From contig JAWKNY010000019.1 of NCBI GenBank assembly GCA_041391485.1, positions 1-64,000 of the forward strand: a DNA stretch of 64,000 nt, given 5' to 3'. This document shows, one piece after another, positions 17,238 through 28,172 of this stretch (position 1 is its first letter; each line of letters starts with the position of its first letter). This DNA comes from JACKAF01 sp041391485. Its GTDB lineage: Bacteria; Bdellovibrionota; FAC87; UBA2466; JACKAF01. A model generated the notes under the pieces. That model worked only from the letters and a program-made list of their open reading frames with translations, ran no database searches and had not been told where the DNA came from. Position numbers and translations under genes: made by a program.

Positions 17238-18106
17238 CCGCGATCCTGAAGACGTTCTTCGGGAGCGAGCTGGTGGATATCAAGCCCTTTCATGGGTTCG
17301 CCCAGACCGCGCGAACACTTGGCCAGCACGGCCGGGTCCTTGTAGTTGGTTACCGCTTCCACAATCGCGCGAGCGCGAGGGGCGGGATCCTCGGACTTGA
17401 AGATGCCCGAACCCACAAAAACCGCCTCAGCACCCAGCTGGCGGACCAGAGCCGCATCGGCAGGAGTCGAAACCCCGCCCGCAGCGAAATTGGGAACCGG
17501 GAGCTTGCCGTGCTTGGAAACCCAGCGGATGAGTTCCAGCGGGGCACCCGTCTCTTTGGCCTCGTGCACGAGTTCTTCTTCCCCGAGCAAGGTCAGACGG
17601 CGCATCTGGGAATGCATCGCCCGCAAGTGCCGAACGGCTTCGACGATGTTTCCAGAGCCGGCTTCCCCCTTGGTTCGGATCATGGCCGCCCCTTCGGCAA
17701 TCCGCCGGAGCGCTTCCCCTAAATTGCGGGCCCCACACACAAAGGGGACCTTAAACTTAAACTTATCGATGTGGTGCTCTTCGTCCGCAGGGGTGAGCAC
17801 TTCGCTCTCATCGACGTAGTCCACTCCCAGGGCCTCCAGAATCTGGGCCTCCACGAAATGGCCGATGCGCGCTTTCGCCATCACTGGGATGGACACCGAG
17901 TCCATGATCTCCAAAATCATCTGGGGGTCCGACATGCGGGCCACCCCGCCCTGCTTTCGGATATCTGCGGGCACGCGTTCCAGCGCCATCACCGCTACGG
18001 CGCCAGCCTGTTCCGCAATCTTGGCCTGCTCCGCATTCACCACATCCATTATCACTCCGCCCTTTAGCATCTCCGCCAGGCCAGTTTTTAGTCTCATTTC
18101 ACTCAT
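17231..18106 (-). CDS. pdxS: pyridoxal 5'-phosphate synthase lyase subunit
   Basis: Builds PLP from ribose-5-phosphate, glyceraldehyde-3-phosphate and ammonia in a dodecamer with PdxT. The 291-residue protein is highly conserved: GGVIMDVVNAEQAKIAEQAG, ALERVPADIRKQGGVARM, the lysine-bearing IPVMAKARIGHFVEAQIL, and AAGGVSTPADAALVRQLGA. It has a GGAGG ribosome site in the divergent gap to pyrB and heads the pdxS-pdxT-rhomboid-ogt unit. Confidence 0.97.
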   Translation of the reverse strand: MSEMRLKTGLAEMLKGGVIMDVVNAEQAKIAEQAGAVAVMALERVPADIRKQGGVARMSDPQMILEIMDSVSIPVMAKARIGHFVEAQILEALGVDYVDESEVLTPADEEHHIDKFKFKVPFVCGARNLGEALRRIAEGAAMIRTKGEAGSGNIVEAVRHLRAMHSQMRRLTLLGEEELVHEAKETGAPLELIRWVSKHGKLPVPNFAAGGVSTPADAALVRQLGAEAVFVGSGIFKSEDPAPRARAIVEAVTNYKDPAVLAKCSRGLGEPMKGLDIHQLAPEERLQDRGW

Positions 18107-18253
18107 TTATATGCCTCCAAAATCGCATAACCGGCTGTATTTACCGCACCTTTTGACACAAATCAAACCGCCCCTGGAGGCTTGATTTCTCCAGTCATTT
18201 CAATTAGAACAACTGGAACCTTTTTGGGCCCTTCAAAGCCTTTGTTAAACCTT

Positions 18254-19216
18254 ATGGATGTGACCGCTCGCAATGTTCTTGGAATCAAGTCAATCCTCGG
18301 GACAGAACTTTTAAAAAAGCACCACATTGAGCAAATATTGGATTGCGCCTTTTATTTCAAGGCAATCCGCAACCGAAAAGCGCAATTTCCTAAGAGCCTT
18401 TCGGGCAAAAATGCCGTGATGCTGTTCTTCGAACCGAGTACACGCACCCGCAGCTCTTTTGCGCTGGCCGCCAAAAATCTGGGCGGCAATACGGTCGTGC
18501 TGACCAAAGAGGCAAGTTCCACCGGCAAGGGAGAGACGCTGGTCGACACGGCCCGCACCATCGAGGCCATGCAGCCTGACATTCTGGTGCTGCGCCACCC
18601 ATCTGCAGGCTCGCCCCACCACATCGATAGGGCGCTTGGCATCCCCGTCGTGAATGCGGGGGACGGTTTCCATGAGCACCCAACCCAAGCTTTGCTCGAT
18701 CTCATGACGCTCAAGGAGTTCAAAGGCGATTTTTCAGGCATGCGTGTCCTTATTGTAGGGGATATCGCGCACAGCCGTGTGGCCCGCTCTGATATCTATG
18801 CGCTGCAAACCATGGGAGCCAAAGTCAGCGTCTGCGGCCCTCCTACGCTCCTGCCGCCGCAGATCGAGGCCCTGGGTGTGACGGCCTACACCGATTTGAA
18901 GAAAGCCGTCAGAGACCAGGACGTCGTTATGGTTTTGCGTATCCAGCTTGAGCGGCTAAACCCCGCTCAAAACCCAAGCGGCGGGGAATACGCTCGCTTT
19001 TACGGGGTTTCGACCGAAACCCTCAAGCACTGCAAGCCGGATGTACTCATCATGCACCCGGGCCCGGTCAATCGCGGCGTGGAACTTTCGCCCGATGTCG
19101 TCGATGGCCCGCGTTCGGTCATCCTGAACCAGGTCGGCAATGGGGTTTTTGTTCGAATGGCTATCTTCCATCTACTCACCGGTGGCGAGGCAGTGCACGA
19201 GGGGACGATGGTATGA
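18254..19216 (+). CDS. pyrB: aspartate carbamoyltransferase catalytic subunit
   Basis: Commits carbamoyl phosphate and aspartate to pyrimidine synthesis. Motifs: FFEPSTRTRSSFALAAKNLG (carbamoyl-phosphate loop), VLRHPSAGSPHHI, HEHPTQALLDLMTLKE and MHPGPVNRGVELSPDVVDG. The ATG at 18254 gives the usual short lead before the first helix. A TTG at 18182 would add 24 residues, but the GGAGG there sits only one base from it, so I prefer 18254. No pyrI regulatory subunit is present. It overlaps pyrC by 4 bases. Confidence 0.93.
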   Translation: MDVTARNVLGIKSILGTELLKKHHIEQILDCAFYFKAIRNRKAQFPKSLSGKNAVMLFFEPSTRTRSSFALAAKNLGGNTVVLTKEASSTGKGETLVDTARTIEAMQPDILVLRHPSAGSPHHIDRALGIPVVNAGDGFHEHPTQALLDLMTLKEFKGDFSGMRVLIVGDIAHSRVARSDIYALQTMGAKVSVCGPPTLLPPQIEALGVTAYTDLKKAVRDQDVVMVLRIQLERLNPAQNPSGGEYARFYGVSTETLKHCKPDVLIMHPGPVNRGVELSPDVVDGPRSVILNQVGNGVFVRMAIFHLLTGGEAVHEGTMV

Positions 19217-20507
19217 GCGACCTTCTGATAAAAAATGGAAGAGTGGTGGATCCCAGTCAGGAGCTGGATGCCACGGTCGATGTTTTGATTTTGGACGGTA
19301 AAGTCAGCGCGCTGAAAAGCGGTATCGATGCGAGCGCTCACCCCGGAATCCGAGTCGTGGACGCCGCGGGTTGCGTGGTCACTCCCGGTTGGGTCGATAT
19401 GCACACGCATCTGCGTGATCCGGGCTTCTCGCACAAAGAAACGATCCAAAGCGGGGCGATGGCGGCAGCCGCTGGCGGGTTTACCTCCATTGCCTGCATG
19501 GCCAACACCAAGCCGGTAAACGACAACCCCTTCGTGACGAGCTACATCTACCAGAAAGCAAGCAGCTGCGATGTGAATGTCTACGCGATTGGTGCCATCA
19601 CCAAGGGACTCGAAGGCAAGCAGCTCGCCGAAATCGGTTCGATGTTTGAGGCGGGTATCGTGGGCATCTCCGATGACGGCGCTACGGTCCAGGATTCCTA
19701 CATCATGCGCAAGGCTTTGGACTACTCCCGAAAGTTTGATCTAGTCGTTATCTCGCACGCGGAATGCACCTGCTTGAAAGGGCTCGGCGTCATGAACGAA
19801 GGCGTGAACTCCACTCGCTTTGGTCTGCGCGGAAATCCCAAAGCAGCGGAAGAGGTGATTGTCGCCCGCGATATTTTGCTCGCCGAGCTTACCGGCGCCA
19901 GACTTCACATTGCCCACGTCAGCACCGCAGGGAGTGTGCGTTTACTGCGAGAGGCAAAAGCCAAAGGGATTAAGGTCACCGGAGAAGCCACGCCGCATCA
20001 CCTAATTTTGACGGACGATGCAGTCGGAAACTATGATACCAACACTAAAGTGGCACCGCCGCTCAGAGAGCAAGTGGATGTGGACGCCTTGATCGAGGGA
20101 GTCAAGGACGGCACGATCGACGCCTTGGCAACGGATCACGCGCCCCATTCAGTTACGGAAAAGAAGTTGAATACGATCACGCTGCGTTCGGGATGGTAGG
20201 ACTGGAAATCGCCCTTCCGTTTTACTTTCGCCTGCACCATGAAAAGGGCATCCCGCTTAGCAGGATCGTTGAAGCCATGACCATCGCACCGGCAAAGATT
20301 TTAGGTATTCCCAAAGGGAGTTTGAAACCCGGGTCCGACGGAGACGTCTCCATCTTTGATCCCAAGGCCGAATACCGCATCGACAAAACGACTTTCAAAT
20401 CAAAAAGCCGAAATACCCCGTTTGATGGGTACGAGGTTCAGGGAAAAGTCCGCTTCACCGTTACGGGCGGTAAAGTGATCTACAACGCATCGGAGGAAGC
20501 ACGATGA
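19213..20507 (+). CDS. pyrC: dihydroorotase (one frameshift)
   Basis: Zinc amidohydrolase that cyclises carbamoyl aspartate to dihydroorotate. The N-terminal part carries the metal motif VDMHTHLRDPGFSHKE, the middle part VISHAECTCLKG and LHIAHVSTAGSVRLL, and the catalytic aspartate is in ALATDHAPHS. At about 20167 the frame is lost (a TAG would stop it at 20197), and the next frame continues at once with the expected FGMVGLEIALPF. One extra base near 20168 restores FEYDHAAFGMVGLE across the junction. The whole reads as one 431-residue type I dihydroorotase, so sequencing error is likely. It overlaps both pyrB and carA by 4 bases. Confidence 0.92.
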
Positions 20508-21613
20508 GCCGTTGGCCGTCTGCACTATATCTAGAGAATGGGCACCTTTTTACAGGTGTGGGTTTTGGCGCCAAGCAGTCGCGAGGCGGCGAAGTCGTCT
20601 TCAACACGGGGATGTCCGGTTACCAGGAAATCTTCACCGATCCTTCTTATAGCAATCAGATAGTCACGATGACTTACCCGCACATCGGCAACACGGGTGT
20701 GAATCGCGAAGACACCGAGTCCGCATCGCTCTTTTTGAGCGGGGTGGTGGTACGCGACTACATCGAAGAGCCGTCCAACTGGCGCGCTCACGAAAGCTTG
20801 CACAAATATTTAGAAAAAGCCGGCGTACCGGGAATCACCGACGTCGACACTCGAGAGATTACCATCCGCTTACGCGCCGAGGGTGCCCAACGTGGCGTCA
20901 TCCTCTCCACTGAAGGTTTATTCAAAGACGCGGTGATTGAGAAAGCCAAAGGCCTTTTGCAGGAAGTCCCGTCGATGGAAGGTCTGGAACTGGTCTCATC
21001 GGTAAGCTGCAAGTCGGCGTACGAGTTTGAGGCTTCCTCAAACCCTGGAAAGACCATGCTCGTTTATGACTTCGGCGTGAAAACCAATATCTTGCGCCAC
21101 CTGAAGCGTCGCGGTTACCGCGTGGTCGTGGTCCCGTACAATACGACGGCAGAAGAAGTCTCGGCCCGCAAACCGGATGCGATTTTGCTCTCTAACGGAC
21201 CCGGCGACCCATCTCAGGTCAGTGAGCAGGTTTTGCAAAGCTTGCGCACACTCATCGGCAAGTACCCGATTTTTGCGATCTGCATGGGCCATCAGCTACT
21301 CTCGCGTGCTTTGGGCATGAGCACTTATAAGCTCAAGTTTGGCCACCATGGCATCAATCACCCGGTACAGGACCTTCGCACTGGACGTATCCTGGTGACC
21401 TCCCAAAACCACGGATTCGCGATTCCAGTGGAGGAAATCGAGGGCCACAAAGATTTGGAACTGACTCACATGAGTCTGAACGACAAGACCGTAGAGGGCT
21501 TCGCCTCCGAGGGTCTTAAGTTGCAGAGCATTCAGTTTCACCCGGAGGCCGGGCCAGGGCCGAGCGATGCCTCGTACCTTTTTGACAACTTCTCGGAGCG
21601 TTACCTTCAATGA
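20504..21613 (+). CDS. carA: carbamoyl-phosphate synthase small subunit
   Basis: Glutaminase subunit that supplies ammonia to CarB. The N-terminal domain (ALYLENGHLFTGVGFGAKQS, then GEVVFNTGMSGYQEIFTDPS) and the C-terminal class I amidotransferase domain are both complete. The nucleophile is in FAICMGHQLLSRALG and the His-Glu pair in QFHPEAGPGPSDA. The length of 369 residues is standard. ATGA overlaps with pyrC upstream and with the unknown gene downstream show tight coupling. Confidence 0.97.
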   Translation: MSRWPSALYLENGHLFTGVGFGAKQSRGGEVVFNTGMSGYQEIFTDPSYSNQIVTMTYPHIGNTGVNREDTESASLFLSGVVVRDYIEEPSNWRAHESLHKYLEKAGVPGITDVDTREITIRLRAEGAQRGVILSTEGLFKDAVIEKAKGLLQEVPSMEGLELVSSVSCKSAYEFEASSNPGKTMLVYDFGVKTNILRHLKRRGYRVVVVPYNTTAEEVSARKPDAILLSNGPGDPSQVSEQVLQSLRTLIGKYPIFAICMGHQLLSRALGMSTYKLKFGHHGINHPVQDLRTGRILVTSQNHGFAIPVEEIEGHKDLELTHMSLNDKTVEGFASEGLKLQSIQFHPEAGPGPSDASYLFDNFSERYLQ

Positions 21614-22275
21614 GTGAAGCATTGAAAAACCAGGCTGACAGCGGCGCCCCCGACTTTGAACGTTTGGTTCAGAGAATTATTGAGAGCGTCGATAAACCCA
21701 AGCTTGCAGAGATGCGACGGGACTTCCACACCCGTCTGCGCATTACTCTGAATCAACCCGACAACACCGGACTCATCGAAGATCTGTGGGATTACTTTTA
21801 TGACTGGTGTTTCTTCGAGCACAACCTGCCCGAGACCATTGAAACTCTGAGTGGAGAAGAAGCGGGTGTTTGGAAACACGTAAAAGTCGCCAACCAGCGT
21901 GGGCTTTACTCCGTACAAAAAACACCGGACACAGAACTCAAGCTTAAAGAGCTTTATACGGGTGAGATTTTCTGGGTAAAGAACCTGAAGGGTGCTGAGC
22001 AAGTGGCTTTCTCCAAAGGCGACTTTCTCGAAGCCCGCTTGGTGGGAGATCCTGAGGCAAGCAAGAAGCAGAAGTACCTCTTTTTGCGTAAGCCCTCGTA
22101 CCACCCGGCGGAAGTCCACCCTTACATCAAGACAAAGATTAAGACCTTCAAGAGGAACAAAGATTTTTCCACCTACCAAAACTGGCTGTGGCTTTTGGTG
22201 GGGATGTACTTAAAACACAGGCTCTATTCGCATCTTCCGATAGAGAAGATCTATGACGATAACAGTAGGATATAA
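21610..22275 (+). CDS. unrecognised protein between carA and carB
   Basis: A 221-residue soluble protein that I do not recognise. It has an acidic, helix-rich N-terminus, a Trp/Tyr/Phe-rich stretch LWDYFYDWCFFEHN near residue 65, a probable beta-rich middle (VWKHVKVANQRGLYSVQK), and a basic C-terminal part with TYQNWLWLLVGMYLKHRLY. No signal peptide or catalytic motif is seen. It is coupled to carA by a 4-base overlap and ends 6 bases before carB, so it is transcribed with both carbamoyl-phosphate synthase subunits. A link to CarAB or pyrimidine control is possible, but only from position. Confidence 0.7.
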   Translation: MSEALKNQADSGAPDFERLVQRIIESVDKPKLAEMRRDFHTRLRITLNQPDNTGLIEDLWDYFYDWCFFEHNLPETIETLSGEEAGVWKHVKVANQRGLYSVQKTPDTELKLKELYTGEIFWVKNLKGAEQVAFSKGDFLEARLVGDPEASKKQKYLFLRKPSYHPAEVHPYIKTKIKTFKRNKDFSTYQNWLWLLVGMYLKHRLYSHLPIEKIYDDNSRI

Positions 22276-22281
22276 GAGGCT

Positions 22282-25200
22282 ATGCCCAAACGGACTGACA
22301 TAAAGCGAATCCTTATCATTGGCTCCGGACCCATCGTGATTGGTCAAGCTTGCGAGTTTGACTACTCAGGAACACAGGCTTGCAAAACCCTGAAGGAAGA
22401 AGGTTTTGAAGTCATCCTGGTGAATAGCAACCCGGCGACCATCATGACCGATCCAGACTTTGCGGATCGCACCTACGTCGAGCCACTCACGGTAGAGTAC
22501 CTGGAAGACATCATTCGCAGAGAACGTCCCGATGCTCTTTTGCCGACGATGGGCGGTCAAACGGCCTTAAACCTGGCGATGAATCTAGGGAAAAAAGGCA
22601 TTCTCGATAAATACAACGTGGAGCTCATCGGTGCGAACCAACGTGCGATCGAGACCGCTGAAGACCGCGAACTCTTCAAGAAAGTCTTGGACAAGCTTGG
22701 CATCAACTACGCCCGCAGCGGCAACGCCCGCACGATCTCGCAGGCCATTCAGGTCAGTGAGCAGCTCGGGTTCCCTTGTGTCATCCGCCCTTCCTTTACT
22801 CTCGGCGGTACCGGAGCGAGTGTCGCCTACAATATTGAGGAATTCACGGCTGAGGTCGCGCGCGGTATTGAGGCCAGCCCCATCAACGATGTCCTCGTGG
22901 AAGAATCGGTTTTAGGGTGGAAGGAATATGAACTGGAAGTCATGCGCGACGCCAAAGACAACGTCGTCATCGTCTGCTCCATCGAAAATCTGGATCCAAT
23001 GGGCGTGCACACCGGAGACAGCGTAACCGTTGCTCCGGCGCAGACGCTTACCGATGTGGAATACCAGGCGATGCGCGACATGGCGCTCGCTATTATTCGT
23101 GAAGTCGGTGTTGATACCGGTGGTTCCAACATCCAGTTCGCGGTTGAGCCTAAAACGGGCCGCGTGGTGGCTATTGAAATGAACCCCCGCGTGTCGCGCA
23201 GCTCCGCCTTGGCTTCCAAAGCTACCGGTTTTCCCATCGCCAAGATCGCGACCAAACTCGCGGTAGGCTACTCGCTCGATGAGATTCCTAACGACATCAC
23301 GAAAATGACCCCGTCCTGCTTCGAGCCGAGTATTGACTACGTGGTGACCAAGATCCCGCGCTTTGCTTTTGAAAAATTTCCGCGATCCGATTCCCGGCTA
23401 TCCCCTCAGATGCGATCCGTGGGCGAAGTCATGGCTTTTGGACGAACCTTTAGAGAGTCCTTGCAGAAGGCTTTGAGATCCCTGGAAACCAATCTCTGGG
23501 GCCTCAACCCGTTGAAAGAACGGCGCAAGCTGCGCTCCGGTGAAGCGTGGGTAGAGGGTGTGAGAAATTATCTCAAGAATCCCAAACCCGATCGCCTCCT
23601 GTGGATGGCCCAGGCGATGCGCGAAGGGGTCGATGCAGAGGAAATTTCGAGAATCACCAAGGTCGATCCTTGGTTTGTGCGCCAGATGGCGGCTCTTATC
23701 GAAACCGAGCGCGAGATTGCAACGTGGGAAGGAAGACTTTCGGACGTCCCCAAAGAGACCTTGTACCGCTGGAAGCGGGAAGGTTTTTCTGATGCCGCTA
23801 TTGCACGGTTTATCCAAAGCTCTGAGGTACAAGTGCGGGCCAAGCGCCAGCACGCCGGCGTGAAGCCTGTTTATAAGATGGTAGATACCTGCGGGGCGGA
23901 GTTCGAGTCCTGCACACCGTATTTCTACTCCACCTACGAGCAGTACGGCGATCCCAACCCCACGAGCGGCAAGAAAAAGATCGTCATTCTGGGTGGCGGT
24001 CCTAACCGCATCGGGCAAGGCATCGAATTCGATTATTGCTGTGTACAAGCTTCCAAGGCCATCCGCGAGGAAGGCTACGAAAGCATCATGGTCAACTGCA
24101 ACCCCGAGACCGTCAGCACCGACTACGACATCAGTGACAAGCTCTTCTTTGAACCTTTGTTTTTGGAAGACATCATCAATGTCCTGGATACGGAGAAGCC
24201 CGACGGTATCGTCGTACACTTCGGCGGCCAGACCCCTTTGAATTTGTCCAAACACCTGCATAAGCTTAATTACCCCATCATGGGTACGCCGAGTGAGGCC
24301 ATTGAAGTGGCCGAGGATCGCGACAAGTTCCGAGCCCTCTGCCACCGGTTGGATTTGCGCCAGCCGGAAAGCAGCACCGTATCGGATAGAAAACACGCTG
24401 TAGCCGCGGCCGAGAAATTGGGCTTCCCGCTGCTGGTTCGTCCCTCCTACGTGCTGGGTGGACGCGGCATGGAAATCATTTACAACAGCCGTGATTTTCA
24501 GCGCTGGATTCTCAAAGGCATCGAGATCACGCCCGAAGCCCCTCTACTCATTGATCGCTTCTTGAAAAACGCGATCGAAGTGGATGTCGACGGTATCTGG
24601 GACGGCGAGCAGCTCTTGATCTGCGGCATCCTCGAGCAGATTCATGAAGCGGGTGTGCACTCGGGAGATTCCTCGTGCACCTTGCCTCCGATTTCGTTAA
24701 GCGATGAGATTCAAGAAGAGCTGGTACGACAAACGGGACTTCTGCCAAGGAACTCAAAGTTCTCGGACTCATCAATATTCAGTTCGCGATTGAAAACGGA
24801 AAGATCTACATTCTTGAAGTTAACCCGCGGGCTTCCCGTACGGTGCCTTTCTCCAGCAAGGCGCGCGGCATTCCCTTCTCGCAGATTGCGATGAAGGTGA
24901 TGATGGGCAAAAAGCTTAAAGACATGAACGTGCCGGAAGATCTGACGATGGATCGGGTTTACGTGAAGGAATCCGTGTTCCCCTTCCAGAAGTTTCCCCG
25001 AACGGACATCATCCTCGGACCCGAGATGCGGTCCACCGGCGAAGTGATGGGAGGCGGCGCCACCTTCGGAGAAGCTTTCGCAAAGGCAATGCTCAGCTCT
25101 GGATTCCGCTTACCCCAAGAAGGGCGCGTTTTCCTGAGCGTGCGGGATGCGGACAAAAAAGCTTTGGCACCCATCGCGGTAGAACTGCACGACTTGGGTT

Positions 25201-25553
25201 TCACACTTTGCGGAACACGCGGCACGGCTGCCTACCTCGAAGATCACGGACTGAACATCGAGATCGTGAACAAGGTAGACGAGGGCCGACCGCACGTAGT
25301 CGACATGATCAAGAATGGAGACATCCAGCTGGTCATCAATACCTCCACCTTGGGCATCCACGAAGTCGGTGCGGCCTACGAATTGCGAAGAAATACTCTC
25401 ATGCGCAATCTGTGCTATTTCACCACCATCCCTGCGGCCCGCGCTGGAGCCCGGGCGATCGCGCAAATGCGCAAAACTCCGGTCTCCACGTTGTGTTTGC
25501 AGGAGCGAAAAAAGCAAAAACCCGCTAAAACGACGCCCTCTTTGATGCTGTAA
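22282..25553 (+). CDS. carB: carbamoyl-phosphate synthase large subunit (one frameshift)
   Basis: Makes carbamoyl phosphate from bicarbonate, ammonia and two ATP. The duplicated ATP-grasp halves are clear: IGSGPIVIGQACEFDYSGTQ and, in the second half, LGGGPNRIGQGIEFDYCCVQ, with VRPSYVLGGRGMEIIYN in the second grasp. Near 24744 the first frame goes astray (it would stop at 24894), while the neighbouring frame continues with the expected KELKVLGLINIQFAIENGKI and EVNPRASRTVPFSSKA to 25553. One base missing between 24744 and 24745 explains it. The repaired protein is about 1090 residues, the family length, with an intact C-terminal MGS-like allosteric domain (FTLCGTRGTAAYLEDHG). Confidence 0.95.
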
Positions 25554-25627
25554 AGGGTGCGGCCGAATCGCCATTGTTGTTTTACACGTACCCTGAACTA
25601 GGGTAAGGACAAGGAATAGGAGAAGTA

Positions 25628-26101
25628 ATGGAATCCTTTCCCATGACACGATCCGGGCGGGACAAGCTCGAAGCAGAACTCAAAAAATTGAAGTCCAACG
25701 ACCGTCCCAATGTCATCAAGGAAATCGCTACGGCCCGTGCCCACGGAGATCTTTCCGAGAATGCGGAATACGATGCCGCTAAGGAAAAGCAGGCCTTCAT
25801 TGAAGGCCGTATCCAGGAGATTGAGGACAAGCTTGCTCGCGCGGAGGTCATTGACCCCACGGAGATCCAGAGCGATCAGATCAAGTTTGGCGCCACTGTG
25901 GAGCTTATGGATCTGGAGTCCGAAGAGCAAAAAACCTATCAGCTAGTCGGGCAGGAAGAAGCGGACGTCAAAGAAGGGCGTCTCTCCATTCAATCCCCGA
26001 TCGCGAAAGCCCTTTTGAACAAGAAAGTCGGAGATGAGGTCACGGTAAAAGTCCCCAAGGGTGAAGTGGAGTACGAAATCCTTTCCATCCGGTATGAGTG
26101 A
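25628..26101 (+). CDS. greA: transcript cleavage factor GreA
   Basis: Rescues backtracked RNA polymerase by stimulating transcript cleavage. The 157-residue protein has the coiled-coil N-terminus with the tip acidic region HGDLSENAEYDAAKEKQ, and the FKBP-like C-terminal domain with SIQSPIAKALLNKKVGDEV. The start at 25628 is preceded by AGGAGAAG. An ATG at 25643 (MTRSGRDKL) would also fit. It overlaps recG by 8 bases. Confidence 0.97.
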   Translation: MESFPMTRSGRDKLEAELKKLKSNDRPNVIKEIATARAHGDLSENAEYDAAKEKQAFIEGRIQEIEDKLARAEVIDPTEIQSDQIKFGATVELMDLESEEQKTYQLVGQEEADVKEGRLSIQSPIAKALLNKKVGDEVTVKVPKGEVEYEILSIRYE

Positions 26102-28172
26102 GCAATCCACACTCTCGACTTCTATCCAATCCATAAAGGGCGTGGGTCCCAAATTATCTAAGACATTAAGCAAGAAGGGCATCCAGACTTTAGAAGATGC
26201 GCTCTACTATCTGCCGCGCACCTACGAAGATCGCCGCCAGATCGTACCCATTGGCTCGGTACGACCCGGAATGCACCCCACCCTACTTGGCACGGTTTTG
26301 TCGAGTCGCGAAATCCGCGCACGCCGTACGAAACGCTTTGAGGTGCTTTTTGGAGACGAGACAGGCCGACTGACATTGCTTTGGTTTCACGCCTTCCCTT
26401 CTCTTGCCACAGAGTTTGAAGTGGGAGCGCGGTTCCTGGTTTACGGAGAGATCAAGTTCTTCGGGACTCGGCCGCAAATCGTCCACCCCGAGTACGAGAA
26501 AGTTAAGGATCTGCACGAAGGAAAACCACGCCAGACCATGAGCTTTGGTCGAATCGTCCCGATCTACAGCGAAACGGACGGGCTACACCAGAAAACCATT
26601 CGCAAGCTGATCAGCGAAACGCTTCGGCGTTCCTTGCCCGAGCTGGAAGACCCACTTCCGCAAGAACTTCGAGAGCGGCTGGAACTGCCCGACATACGGA
26701 GTAGCTTTCACGAGGTGCATTTTCCAACCGAACTGCCTACCGACAACGAGTCCGCCAAGTCGTTGCGACGGATTATCTTTGAGGAGTTCTTCGTCCTACA
26801 GCTCGGTTTGGGACTCAAGAAGCGCGAACGGACTCAGCAGAAAGCCCCTCGCCTCATCGATCCAAAAGGACTGCAGGTGGATTTCATCCGATCGCTGCCG
26901 TTTCAGATCACCGAAGATCAAGCGCTGGCTATCTCCGATATCACGACCGATCTCGCGCGTCCCTACCCCATGGCGAGACTCGTGCAAGGGGATGTGGGTT
27001 CCGGAAAGACGATCGTGGCCTTTGCGGCGGCCGCCCTCACCGCAGCCGCCGGCTACCAGATAGCCCTCATGGTCCCGACAGAAATTCTCGCCCTTCAGCA
27101 TTTCAAAAACGCCGAAGAGTGGCTCGCGCCGCTGGGGATAAAACCGGGGCTACTCGTCCAATCCACGAAGAAGGAGATTCTGCCCCAAGTAGAGGCCGGA
27201 AAAATTCAGTTTGTGGTTGGAACGCACGCACTCTTTCAAAAAGGGGTGAACTTTTCTCAGCTGGGCCTGGTTGTCGTGGACGAACAACACCGATTTGGCG
27301 TGGAACAACGCAACCAGCTCACGCGAAAAGGGGCGAGCACGCACCTGTTGATGATGACGGCAACGCCCATTCCACGCACGCTTGCCTTAACACTTTATGG
27401 CGACCTGGATCTTTCGCTCATTCGACAAAAGCCCAAAGGACGCATCCCCATCGAAACTAAAGTCTTAAGAGAACCTGAGCGCCCAAGACTCTTTCAAACC
27501 ATCAGAAAGACAGTCGAGGCGGGGCAGCAGGTGTACATCATCTACCCTCTGGTAGAGGCCTCTGAAAAACTGGATCTTAAGTCCGCCACTGAGATGTACG
27601 GCAGGCTGCAAAAAGAAGTATTTCCCGATCTGAAATTGGGTCTGCTTCATGGCCGCATGAAGGGACCGGAAAAGGAAAGCATTCTCAAAGCCTTTAAGAA
27701 CGGTGACTTTCAGATTCTGGTATCCACGACGGTCATCGAAGTGGGTATCGATGTCCCTCAAGCCACATTGATGGTCATTGAACACCCGGAACGCTTGGGT
27801 CTGTCGCAGCTTCACCAGCTTAGAGGACGGGTCGGTCGCGGGAGCGATAAGAGTCTTTGCGTGTTGATGAGCAGCGGGAATATCACCCGCCGCCTTCGCG
27901 TGATGTGTGAGAGCGAAGATGGCTTTCGCATTGCGGAAGAAGATTTGAAAATTCGAGGGCCGGGCGAATTCCTAGGCCTTCAACAATCAGGCCTGCCGGG
28001 CTTTAGAGTGGGACACATCGTGCGCGACGCTAGCTTACTGGCAACCGCCCAACGCGAAGCCACGCGCATCCTGGACGAGGATCCGACGCTTTCCAAGGCG
28101 GAGCATGAGGGTTTGCGCCATATGGTAGAACACCGGTGGAGCTTAAAACTGGAACGATTAAGGAGTGGATGA
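26094..28172 (+). CDS. recG: ATP-dependent DNA helicase RecG
   Basis: Branch-migrating helicase for stalled forks and recombination intermediates. I start at the ATG at 26094 (MSEQSTLSTSIQSIKGVG); a longer reading only shadows greA. Domains in order: an N-terminal wedge with IKGVGPKLSKTLSKKG and the OB-fold, then the helicase core with Walker A LVQGDVGSGKTIVAFA, motif II VVVDEQHRFGVEQR (DEQH), motif III MTATPIPRTLAL, and motif VI QLRGRVGRG. The 692-residue length is normal. Confidence 0.97.
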   Translation: MSEQSTLSTSIQSIKGVGPKLSKTLSKKGIQTLEDALYYLPRTYEDRRQIVPIGSVRPGMHPTLLGTVLSSREIRARRTKRFEVLFGDETGRLTLLWFHAFPSLATEFEVGARFLVYGEIKFFGTRPQIVHPEYEKVKDLHEGKPRQTMSFGRIVPIYSETDGLHQKTIRKLISETLRRSLPELEDPLPQELRERLELPDIRSSFHEVHFPTELPTDNESAKSLRRIIFEEFFVLQLGLGLKKRERTQQKAPRLIDPKGLQVDFIRSLPFQITEDQALAISDITTDLARPYPMARLVQGDVGSGKTIVAFAAAALTAAAGYQIALMVPTEILALQHFKNAEEWLAPLGIKPGLLVQSTKKEILPQVEAGKIQFVVGTHALFQKGVNFSQLGLVVVDEQHRFGVEQRNQLTRKGASTHLLMMTATPIPRTLALTLYGDLDLSLIRQKPKGRIPIETKVLREPERPRLFQTIRKTVEAGQQVYIIYPLVEASEKLDLKSATEMYGRLQKEVFPDLKLGLLHGRMKGPEKESILKAFKNGDFQILVSTTVIEVGIDVPQATLMVIEHPERLGLSQLHQLRGRVGRGSDKSLCVLMSSGNITRRLRVMCESEDGFRIAEEDLKIRGPGEFLGLQQSGLPGFRVGHIVRDASLLATAQREATRILDEDPTLSKAEHEGLRHMVEHRWSLKLERLRSG

